From Phoronis australis (Eukaryota > Phoronida > Phoronidae): a stretch of DNA of 61,196 nt. Where the stretch lies: positions 193,892 to 255,087 of the forward strand of contig NMRA01000079.1 in NCBI GenBank assembly GCA_002633005.1. Direction: 5' to 3'. The notes beneath the pieces were generated by a model that saw only the letters and a program-made list of their open reading frames with translations, searched no databases and was not told where the DNA came from. How positions within the stretch are numbered: position 1 is the stretch's first letter; every line of letters begins with the position of its first letter. Made by a program: the position numbers and the translations under genes. Below, one piece after another: positions 12,265-24,500 of this stretch.

Positions 12265-12511
12265 CTAGATCACCGGACACGGGATGAAGTTGTAGAGCAG
12301 AAGCAATGCAATCGTCAGAAATATTGCGTAGAGGAAAAACATGAACGCGCCGAGCAGTTTGTTCATTTTCCATTTGAAGGCGGCAATGCAGCATATCACA
12401 ACTATTAACATAGCCAAAAGAAGGAGTATAGAGCATAGAAGACCCTCTCGGTCCACCGTCACCGGACATCCGCCATAGGCGATGGACCATAGCAACCATG
12501 GGAACGGCAGT
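12265..12511 (-). CDS. SLC24A: NCKX coding exon 8 (terminal)
   Basis: Encodes residues 585-666 and ends in TAG. It begins by completing Gly585, then LPFPWLL, the family's conserved stretch after alpha-2, and carries the last two membrane segments (about 608-630 and 636-658) joined by a short KWKMNK loop, as in NCKX1/2. The acceptor is TTTCCAG|ACTGCC; phase 2 matches exon 7. Confidence 0.95.
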
Positions 12512-15500
12512 CTGGAAATGAATGAGTCAGATAGATGAGACTTTATTGCTCAACAATTAAAAGGAAAGATGAATACACCAAAGCATTTGTTATAATACTG
12601 TGATTAACAGTAGATGTGTTGCTTTTATGAAATGTACATCTCCATGTGAACAAAGATGCCACATGTATGTTTAGAAAAAAATTAAACTGCGATTTGCTTC
12701 ACACATCTGCAATGAAGTGACTAGCTTCCTTTATGAGATTCTTGCATCAGTCATTAACTTCTATTGACCAATCATGAAAAGGGAAGTAAACAAGCTACAT
12801 TACACAGCACTAAGCACTGGTACTTGACATACATCTTGTTGGTGGGTCCTTGCAAGCGCTACAAGCAAGTCAGCAGTGAATAGCGTACGCACATATCATA
12901 GTTTTTGACTAGTTTTGTTAGCCATTCATCAAATTTTTCTTGTCTGGAACGCTTCAAAAATGCTGATAATTTTAGCGGTATTTCTTCTTGAATTTTGAAA
13001 AAGAAAAATGAAAGCCAGAAATCCATAACATTCTAAATCCCACAGGCTTTTTACACCCTATACGTACATAGAGAGTATGGAATAATTTGTAACTGTTGGA
13101 ACTTGGAGATGTGACACATTCCGGAATTTGAATACATTAAATTACTTGAACAAGCACTCACCCGACAGTTATGTCAAATATGTTGCTCCCCACAGAACTA
13201 GACACGGCCATGTCACCGAATCCTTTACGAGCAACGATGACACTGGTGATCAGGTCAGGTATACTGGTTCCCGCTGCGATGAAAGTTATGCCCATGACCT
13301 GTAGTGAACAGAAAAATAAGTCAGCAGCACATACCAATGATTTTGGCACAAAAGACTAAGTTCTGAACAGGTCCTGATAGAGAACCTGTCATATACATGC
13401 TACGATATTTTTCATAATACGATCGATGCAATGGAGACTACAATGGAGTGATTATTGTACCTTAAACTATAGTACGTGTCTGTATAAAATTGTTCACAAT
13501 CACATTTAGTCACAGAATGTTGCGAGACCGAAGAATTAAGGCTATATTTTAAGACTACAATAAACTCTCACCAATTTAGGACACAATATGGCCAACCAGT
13601 GAAATATTACGTTTTCATCTTTTAATAAGAGAAAGGAAGCACTAAATAAATGCTATGCCATTTTAAAAGTCCATGCCATAGCTACCTCCTGACAATGTTT
13701 CTGAGAAATTGCGGGCATTTAAAAGAATTTTAGAATCTTTTGAAAAGTGAAATAATACCAATTTTGACAATAATTTTTGTCTGAAATTGGTGAGATTTTA
13801 CCATAATGTTAAAAAATTTGCAGACATGCTACAGTGAAACCTCACCACTTAAGATGCAATATGGCGGACAGGAGACATTTTAATATCTCATTTTTTCAAA
13901 AAAATGATACAATCCAAAATAATGCACTGCCATATCAAAATTTTGTACTGAATAAGCTACAAACAGAAAATAGTTTGAAAACTTTTGGTCGTTCACCACA
14001 ATGTAAGAAGACCTTGAAAAATGAAAACCGAACTCTTTTAGCATTTGTCCAAATTGGAAAGACTTAACAATATTCATGCTCAGTAGATGTAAACCTCGTC
14101 CCCAGTTCTAACTGCACTGTCACGTTATTTGAAAGTAAAAGATTTATTTCATCTTCCCTTACTAACTGCAATTCCTTGTACTGCCCCTCGTAAAACACCC
14201 AAGATCCACTCATTTACTTACAGCGTCGGTTATCCCAGCTGCTATACCTGTCACCTTAGCAAACCACACCATGAGGTACGAGAATCCACCAATAAAGAGG
14301 ATACTGCCGATGAATGTGCAAGCAAACCACTTCCTCTTCTCCTGTGAACAGCCACATATGACGAATAATGAGTTGAAAGAGAAGATAAAATAAACCGTCC
14401 AATATGGATGGATTATTTGAAGCGTAAGAATCTCATCAAAAGCCTTCTTGCATCACTTTTTTACAAAGTATTCAATAAATATTCTAATGCAAAAGGTTTT
14501 CAGTCAATTTCAAAACCAAAAACATTTGAACTAGGCCACAACAAAATATGTCTCAACTTACAGTGAAATCTCACAAGTTCGGGAGGCAATTCCGTAGACA
14601 AGTAAAATATTTTACGAAGGCCAAGTAGCACTGAAAAATGCCTTATTTTTTAAGTTTTCTACAATAGCTACTATCAGTCACTGTTTGGAGAAATTGGGTG
14701 CAGTCACAACAATAAAAAATTCTCAATTTCGGCAATTAATTTTGTCAAAACTCATGAGATTTCACATTATGCTTTTCGCAGTTCCAAGTCATAGACGTCT
14801 CGTTTTGCATGTGGAAATCAATAGTTACCAATCTTATGGAAACGAAATGGTACCTTGAGCAAACGCAACATGGAGACACTCACTAGGTGGTGCCTAGTGA
14901 TTTTAAAAACCTGACAGATTTGCTTCATCCTCCTCTGAATCACAACTGGAAAGTTGATAGGGCCAGGCAACAAGGCTCTTGTTCACCTGAAGAGAAGGAT
15001 GCCTGTGCCTTCTGAGAGGGAAATTGTTTGGTTGGGAGGATTCTACTCTATAACCAGGGATCGGTGTTTTTGTGAAAAGTTAACACGAAAAGTGTTTGCT
15101 TTCCTCTTTAAAAACTATCAGTATTTCAGCACGAGCTACTGACAGTCATGTGATGACCTCAATGGTGTATGAAGACTTACTGGCCTGCGCACATCAGGTA
15201 ATAGTAGCCATAGCGGGAATACTATGGGAGCAACAAGGATGTAGGTCAGACGTTTACGGGGCGTCTCCGGCCAAGACATGTCCAGGGGTTCCTCATCATC
15301 CTCCCCATCATCCTGTAACCATAGCAACGTACAGAAATCATGGTAGCATGGTATCACAAAACATTTAACGTATATAAACTCTGATAACATAAAGGAAATA
15401 AATTGCTTTGTATTCGACCTCAAAATAATTCCATTTTGATTTTGTTAAAAATATATTAAAAACGTGGTACTACATTCTGCCAGTCTGAAGTAGACGGATG

Positions 15501-18500
15501 AGTAAATTAGAAACCACAGACATACACACTGCAGCCTATTTGCTTTATCTACCCAATACAGAATTGTTCAAACTCTTAATTCCAAGCAAATGGCCTAAGA
15601 AAGTTACTAAATTAAAATTACCTGAGATTTCTCACTGACTGAATCAGCTGTGTTGTCTGTACTGGCCTGACCAGTATCTGGCCGAGATTTTGTCGACACA
15701 GTGTGTTGAACAACCTAAAAACATTGCAAAGTCTTAAAAGCTTTAACAAGATTGTTTCCAGTTATCCTTTATGAAGCAGTCGCAGAAATCTAAAAAAAAT
15801 TACAACAGTCACAAAAAATCTCGTCAAAGTTTGAACTGTGAGTTTCTGAAAATTGACACAAACTTTTCTCTATGATCCCATCCGAGAGATTTTCAGAAGG
15901 TCAGAAGGTCAGACAGTCTTACAACTTTATATGCAAAATTTCTTAAGCATTCCCTGTGGTAGGTTTTCAGAAACTAGTAGTGAGTGATCATTTGACCAGC
16001 TGCTTCAGCTGCCATCTGGTTGCACCAGAAGGAGCTAAGACATCCAAGACACTTGAGGCCAGGCAAGTTGTAAATATTTGGTGCTTAATTCAGAAGTTAA
16101 TGTCATCAGTGAGTAGACAGCGATCTTAATTTTCAGTTTTCAAATATCAACACAATTTATTCATCAAAACATGACCAAAATTCTGGAGCAAAGATTTATC
16201 ACTAAAAACTGCTAACCACAATGTGACTGGAAAATGACAAGTGCATGTGCTCAGAGACAGGATTTTAGAAAAAACCTGACATAAACATGTTTTATAACCA
16301 AATAATGATTAAGTATAAGTTAAAGAGCAGTCAAACACAGATGTCATTCTTTAAAAGCATTAATTGTGCACAAAAATATATCATGATATAAACAATCCAT
16401 TAAAAGATTTTAACCCTATATACATCTTTTTATACAAGCTGTCTATGTAGTAAATTTAATGCAGTTAACAATTATTATTCGAGTTATTTTTATACCTCAA
16501 GTATTACGGTAAACATTCTCCAATTTGGAACAGTGAAAAATTAATTACTCTGCTCAAGGTCGGAGCTTGTTCCAAATACTAGAACTAGGCAATACTGGCA
16601 GTGTCAAATTCAAGAATCACCGCAGACGGCGAAATTACCCACTCTGTAGATTGAAATCACTGCCTGAAGTTTGAGAAATATGGTGCACGCCAAAATCCCC
16701 TGCGGTCCCAAATTCCAAAATCAAGAAAATTCAATTTTTGCATGCCCCATTCTATAAAGACTGTCTCAAATTGGAGAATTTTTACTGCAGTAATGTCTTG
16801 TATCTTTAATTTAAGCTTGATATGGTCAACTGGTTTTGTTACATCGTTACGTGAATTAACAGTGTGTATGCAATAATCACAGCTATTGATAAATACATTA
16901 GGACAAGCAAGGTGGGAGGACACACTGTGAAACACACTGTGCCTGAACCTAACCTGAAATCACCAAGCTTGCAACATGTCACAATTATACAAATCACCTC
17001 ATTCATTGCAAATTAAAATCCACAGAACAGTTTCAACTCCTAACAAAAGGGGATTCCAAGATCAGGATAACAACCTAGTCCATTGCAAAGCATTTCGATT
17101 GTCTTTCCAAGAAACTTCTGCACAAAAGGGCACCTTTTCCAACAAGAGGTTCCTTTATTCAATTACGCAAATCATTAATTAAAAAAGTATGATTTTCGAC
17201 AGTACAGTTTGTCTTCTTGCACTATTTTAGGATGAAAGGGTTCAGAAGAAAGCCTGCCAAAAGGTTAGGTTTTAATCTCAACAAAAGGGTAACGGTACAA
17301 AAGGGTGATCATATTGGAACATAACAGTACAAAAGGGTGACTTTTTCATGAAAGTCCACATAAATGGGCCTCTTTTCAGAATCCACTTTCAAAATGGGGA
17401 ATAATAATTTTCCATCAGGTTCTCCTGTAAACTATAAATGCAATACTACTTCTCATAATTGAAAAAAAATGGCAAGCACAAAACTTTGGCTTAAAATTTT
17501 CAAACATGAAATAAGCTTTATAAAACTCAAAAGTTTTTAAAATATTTGTATAATGTTTGAAGGCAGGCAGCAATGACACAGGAGGTGCCTGGTCAAAAAT
17601 GGAAACCCAATACCCCTGTTAAGAACTAGACTTGTGCCCCACATCTATACCTATTGAAAGAGGGATTAAGCATGACCGATATTTATTTCATGCCTTGAAA
17701 AATATCGGCCCAAATTATACCCTATCCTGCTGCGCAGCACCCATATTTTATGTTCCCCTAAAACGGGGATTAGTCAACTTTTGACTACCATGTGCAGTTA
17801 ACTCTTAAGAATATAATCAGACTGAAATCGATACCAAGCACAACTAGTGATCTTTCATCCCATTTTTATAGCATCTAATTTGAAGCGAAATCCCAAACTT
17901 GTATAGAAATGGTGAGAATATGACCTGAACATATACCCAAGATTGAACAATGCACTCAGACTCTGTGGCATAACCCTTGTATACCTTACTGCGCCCTCCC
18001 AGGCTTCTACGTTATAATCAAGTGTTGTGAATACGTCTGCTCCCCATGTGTAAAGCAATAAAAAATGTCCGATCTGACAGAACTTTGCAGATTACAGGTT
18101 ACAACATTGCGGTATCTAAAATACCATCGTCAACTTATCATTTTTATCACATTAGGCCAAAGAAAACAGCATATAATTGATTTTGGTCTACACCCAACTC
18201 CTTTTGAAACCTGTGCCTCTCTTTTTAAAGAAAAATTAGCATTTGCTTAAATCACTTTTATGAATTTTATTTCAAAAAGTACAAAAATGTAGCTTTTCCA
18301 CAAAGAGGCTCCGCAACTTAGTCGCCACCTTAACTGGTTAGAGTAAGAACTAGTGTCCAACACCAAGTGACACGGTGTTGAGGTGTCACCCAGGGGTGCA
18401 GCCAACCACCCGGTAATAACCAGAAGTACAGCCAACCGCCTGGGAATAACCAGGAGTACAGCCAACCACCCGGTAATAACCAGAAGTACAGCCAACCGCC

Positions 18501-21500
18501 TGGGAATAACCAGAAGTACAGCCAACCGCCCAGTAATAACCAGAAGTACAGCCAACCACCCGGTAATAACCAGAAGTACAGCCAACCGCCTGGGAATAAC
18601 CAGGAGTACAGCCAACNNNNNNNNNNNNNNNNNNNNNNNNNNNNNNNNNNNNNNNNNNNNNNNNNNNNNNNNNNNNNNNNNNNNNNNNNNNNNNNNNNNN
18701 NNNNNNNNNNNNNNNNNNGGGAGGAAACACTGTGAAACACACTGTGCCTGAACCTAACCTGAAATCGCCAAGCTTGCAACATGTCACAATTATACAAATC
18801 ACCTCATTCACTGCAGATTAAAATCCACAGCACAGTTTCAACTCCTAACAAAAGGGGATTCCAAGATCAGGATAACAACCTAGTCCATTGCAAAGCATTT
18901 CGATTGTCTTTCCAAGAAACTTCTGAACAAAAGGGCACCTTTTCCAACAAGATCCCGGAGCTCAAACCTACAAAGGGTTCCTTTATTCAATTACGCAAAT
19001 CATTAATTAAAAAAGTAAACTGATTTTCGACAGTACAGTTTGTCTTCTTGCACTATTTTAGGATGAAAGGGTTCAGAAGAAAGTCTGCCAAAAGGTTAGG
19101 TTTTAATCTCAACAAAAGGGTAACGGTACAAAAGGGTGATCATTTTGGAACATAACAGTACAAAAGGGTGACTTTTTCATGAAAGTCCACATAAATGGGC
19201 CTCTTTTCAGAATCCACTTTCGAAATGGGGAATAATAATTTTCCATCAGGATCTCCTGTAAACTATAAATGCAATACTACTTCTCATAATTGAAAAAAAA
19301 TGGCAAGCACAAAACTTTGGCTTAAAATTTTCAAACATGAAATAAGCTTTATAAAACTCAAAAGTTTTTAAAACATTTGTATAATGTTTGAAGGCAGGCA
19401 GCAACGACACAGGAGGTACCTGGTGAGAAATGGAAACCCGATACCCCTGTTAAGAACTAGACTTGTGCCCCACATCTATACCTATTGAAAGAGGGATTAA
19501 GCATGACCCATATTTATTTCATGCCTTGAAAAATATCGGCCCAAATTATACCCTATCCTGCTGCGCAGCACCCATATTTTATGTTCCCCTAAAACAGGGA
19601 TTAGTCAACTTTTGACTACCATGTGCAGTTAACTCTTAAGAATATAATCAGACTGAAATCGATACCAAGCACAACTAGTGATCTTTCATCCCATTTTTAT
19701 AGCATCTAATTTGAAGCGAAATACCAAACTTGTATAGAAATGGTGAGAATGTGACCTGAACATATACCCAAGATTAAACAATGCACTCAGACTCTGTGGC
19801 ATAACCCTTGTATACCTTACTGCGCCCTCCCAGGCTTCTACGTTATAATCAAGTGTTGTGAATACGTCTGCTCCCCATGTGTAAAGCAATAAAAAATGTC
19901 CAGATCTGACAGATCTTTGCAGATTACAGGTTACAACATTGCGGTATCTAAAACACCATCGTCAACTTATCATTTTTATCGCATTAGGCCAAAGAAAACA
20001 GCATATAATTGATTTTGGTCTACACCCAACTCCTTTTGAAACCTGTGCCTCTCTTTTCAAAGAAAAATTAGCATTTGCTTAAATCACTTTTATGAATTTT
20101 ATTTCAAAAAGTACAAAAATGTAGCTTTTCCACAAAGAGGCTCCACAACTTAGTCGCCACCTTAACTGGTTAGAGTAAGAACTAGTGTCCAACACCAAGG
20201 TACACGGTGTTGAGGTGTCACCCAGGGGTGCAGCCAACCACCCGGTAATAACCAGAAGTACAGCCAACCACCCGGTAATAACCAGAAGTACAGCCAACCG
20301 CCTGGGAATAACCAGGAGTACAGCCAACTGCATGGGAATAAAAATTCCTACACCACTTAAGCCGATGATTCCTCTCTCTGATAAAAATGTACAACTGAAA
20401 ACATACACATCACGCACCAATTTCCAAAAAACAGAGGGGACCCCATTATGGTTTTCTTTGCTTAACATTGGCATGTGATGTGTACTAGGGCGACATGAAC
20501 TAATAAATGTAACACATAAGAATACTTCAGTTTGGGATGTAGTATGTGGCACACAAGTTGCACTTATTTTGGCAATATTCTCAAAAAAAATTCAGCATGG
20601 CGAGTACAATACAAGTAGCATTTCATATTTTAAGCATTTTGCAGCACTTAAGTAAGACTCAAAACATTTTGCAACACTTAAGTAAGACTCAAAACATTTT
20701 GCAGCACTTAAGTAAGACTCAAAACATTTTGCAGCACTTAAGTAAGACTAAGAACTAGGCAGTCTTCACATCAAATTGTACTTTTACAAAACAAAACCAA
20801 ACTTAACTGACGACAGACAAGAATTGGAGAGGAAATAACCATTTGTAGTAGGGAAACAACACACTGGCATGAAGTTACTGTTCTGACGGTTGATGACTTT
20901 CGGAAATGTACTGCACCACTACTGAAAACATGGAACCTAGTTGTTTGGAACGAGCCGCACGTAACAATAGAATAACTTGATGGACAAGTTCCTGAAATTA
21001 ATCGACTATGGCACAAACTATAGTGATTAATGCGTCGGAAATACACTGCTTTCAAACTATTAATTTTCTTCCAACAAAGCTAATCTATAGCACAGCTTAT
21101 TGATTACAACCCCATACAAGAATTTTATGTCGTGTAAGCAACGCGATCTCCTAAAACAATGGCCGATGGTGTCACTTCCAGTTCAGTGAAGAGCAACAGA
21201 GCAGACCAAGTACGTTACTGAGAAAATACTTTTGATAACACTCCAGTTGTTTGTAGCCCAATAAACAATACTGCAGAACTATCAAAATAGAACCAAAAGA
21301 TCAACTAAACAAACTGCAGTATGTTTAATAAGAGAGTTGACCTGGGGTATATTTTGAGTATTCACTAAGAAATTTACTAAAAAAATAGGCATGGCCATCT
21401 ATATGAGCTGATCAGCTTGCCAAACTGAGTATTTGAAGTTCTTAAACACAAAGTTATTAATATGCCAATCACCAGCTCACGGAGTGGCCTAGAAAGCAGT

Positions 21501-24500
21501 GGTACAAGAAGTTAGCGCTTTGTGGCAAAAGGACTCTGATTCCACTCATGACTGGCTCAGTCACTCAAATTTAAGGGCACTCTTTGAGTATAATAAAATC
21601 ATTCAGATATTAATGCTCTATTGAGCTTTGATGTGCATAGTCAAGCCACCACACTGTATTGCTCAGGCAGGTTACAGTATTAATCCAATTCACACCAAAC
21701 AGATTTAAATGTTATAACTCTAGGTCTAAACAGTATAAAATGAGTTTTAACCTAAAGTGCAGTTTTAACCTTCTGTGCGGATGGTTTAGCGAGTGGTTAT
21801 AACCGTAACTTGGTGTAAGCACAGTGCTTTCAAAAGTTACAAGGTGGCGCTGCTGACAAAACTGGTTAATATTTCACTTGTCTGCCATATTGATTGCAAA
21901 ATGGATGAATTGTCGCTGTCAGTGAAATATTCAAAGTTAAGGTACCACACCTGGTTATAATTCTGCACACAGTCTTGATTGTCTGGTAGACTCTCTATGG
22001 ACGTGATGGTCGTCTGCTGGCTTGCCTGACGCGGTAGTTGTCCCCCGTGCTGAGTGGTCGTGGCCAGGAACGTGCCCGTGCCATTGATGGAGATCTGGCC
22101 ATGCTGCAACTGGGTCTTGTTACCCTCGAGGTCGCACTGCTCGCCTGTGTCTGGGTTAATGGTGACATTGAGAGATGCAATGGCGTGAAGTTGGATAGCC
22201 TTGTCATGGACTTTACCTGGCAAAATGAACAGACAGACGTACAGTACAAGACAAAAGTAATCAGACAAAATACCATTTACCCCATCATGACGGCTAATTC
22301 TGTTGACAGCAAAAATTACTGGTAAGGATTACTATATTGGCAAAATTCCAATTACGGAATTGATTGGCCTACTCGTTAGTTCTCTCATTCATTCCCCTTC
22401 ATTATTGGTCACACAGAAAAGCTACTCTGACTGAACTCGGCTTTCACCAAGCGATCATTATACCGGGGAATTCCGGGTCATTTTGTACGACAAAGGCACA
22501 TGCAGGCGTGACCTGTGTGTGGACTGAACTGTGAAAGAAAGGGAATGATTCACACAACATTCACTGACAGCCAGCAATGAGATATAAACGGGACAACATG
22601 AGTCTAGCAGCAGTGTACAGGTGACTCACTGAGCAAGGCTCAAACTGCGCGTCAACCGATTCGCAAAAACTTTACTTACAATTTTTTCATACAATTGATG
22701 AGACTGGGTTAGCTGAGTGGCCGATTTAGAGGGGGGCCAAGTGGGTCATGGCCCCCCCTAAAATTCTCCCAGATTCCATTAGACAGTTTGGGGGTACGAA
22801 TGTCTGACGGGCAAAATCCTGGCTATTACTTTGCCCTGGCCTCCCCTAACTCAAAATCTTGGATCCGCCCGTGGTCCGTCAGAGTCATTTTTAGAGCAGA
22901 ATAAAAACGATCAACTTTTACACAATGCTGTTCAGCCCATGTCTTTCCATAAAATGCAAAGTTCTCATACATTTTCAAACATGATGAGGCTAACAGGTGA
23001 TGTGCAGACCAAACTTAGAAATTGTTTGCGACTGAAATAGCGTACAACCATAACTCAAGGCGACTAAGGGCATTTCAGACATAATTATTCAGCACTTCAA
23101 ACACAATTAATTCTAGATTTCTAAACATAGTTCAAGGTTTTGCATCGGGAGAATGTCAGATTCATCCAAATGCATTCCTTTCAGTGATCACAGGGTTTTA
23201 ATTACACATGTGTTCTCCGACATTCCACAAACACCTCTCCCCAGCAGGTGAACAACTTTCCATTCATGAAACATTCAGGACACGAAGTGAAATTTCTCCA
23301 TTAACACCATCTGGTGAACACCTAAGACAGCATAGTAGCGAAGGATGCTTTAAGAGGTTAGCATTCCGAGAATGTTGTTGATAAATATCAGGTCAAGATT
23401 TACACACCTCATTTTCCATGGTTCATATCACGCGCAACATCAGAAAGACATAAACTTAATCCTGTGCTCAGCTTACCTAGGTGGGAATTCGTTCGTTCAT
23501 AAATTGCTTATGATGTACATCGAATAGAACTAAAGGTAATTATCCTTGAGAATGACATATTCTATCCATACTGAGCATCCGAGCCATAACGAAATAGCTA
23601 AAAAGTTGAGTGGAATAAATCGCCATATCCTCAAATAATTCAGGTAACTATAAATTTAAACCTACGTGGTAAATACGTCTGCCAGAATTTCTTTGTCGTA
23701 AAAATGAACAATTCAAAAAACAATTTGGCTACAGAGTAATTCTTCACTCATTATGGACAAAAATGTCAATTGTCATTTTTCTATTTTTCTTCAAACATTA
23801 GTATTAAAAACTTTACCAAAACGGTGTTTTAAGACATCCACAGACAAGAAACCCAAGCCTTGAACTGACTAAAATTATCTGAATACGGCAAAAATTCTCC
23901 AGTTCGGGCAGTAAAAAATATTTTGTTGTTCTAGGCCGGAACGTGTACCAAATTTTAGAAATAGGCAATACTGGTTCCTCCCAAATTCAGGAATTACGAT
24001 TACCAAGAGCATAAATACCTCGATATTACATATAATGTGGACTCCTGCGTAGGTGGCCATTTTTGACAATTTACTTTCTGACTCTGTTAATACGAAATGC
24101 AAAGTCTGATATTTGAGAAATATGATCAACACCAATATTATCTACCAATGTGTCCCAATCTTTAGAATTGAGACAATTCAATTTCACCTTGAATTTTAAT
24201 GTCACAAATTGGTCAAAACTGGAGAACTGTTACTGTAATTTTTTGCTGCTACATCTGCAAACTTGTCCGAAGTGAAGAATTTCCGTTTATCAGCCATGAC
24301 TAAATGCAACTTGCAATCAGACTAATGAACGTGTCAGTTTTTTTCCCAACAATTAGCAGTTAGATGACAGGTTAAGAGTTGAAAATGTAACTAATTACAG
24401 TGTGCAATATACAGTAACACGAGCTAAGATAGTTTGATGCATGTCACTTATATATTCAGAAAAAGAGAGCAACGAGACAAAACTCCACTAGCGCGTTTTT

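Larger units (their letters stand above)
13299..14221 (-). other. NCKX intron 6
   Basis: 923 bases, GTAAGT to ACTACAG on the gene strand. Contains two family A inverted-repeat elements back to back (13558-13804 and 13832-14068). Confidence 0.85.
14342..15180 (-). other. NCKX intron 5
   Basis: 839 bases, GTAAGT to TTCACAG on the gene strand. Contains family A copy 3 (14561-14766) and a short perfect-arm palindrome at 14880-14900. Confidence 0.85.
15715..21950 (-). other. NCKX intron 3
   Basis: 6,236 bases, GTGTGG to TTTTAG on the gene strand. Contains family B copy 1, a tandem 1.8-kb duplication interrupted by the N gap, two 30-bp minisatellites and a SINE-like fragment, each listed separately. 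No exon supported. Confidence 0.8.

Noticed and set aside
12242-12499. Second frame overlapping the last NCKX exon
   Set aside because: The exchanger frame has the conserved membrane segments and CPVI end; the other frame is a shadow.
18247-18811. Overlapping open frames on both strands with 10-residue repeats
   Set aside because: They arise from the 30-bp minisatellite (period divisible by three, no stops) and run through the N gap; no start context, domain or splice evidence.
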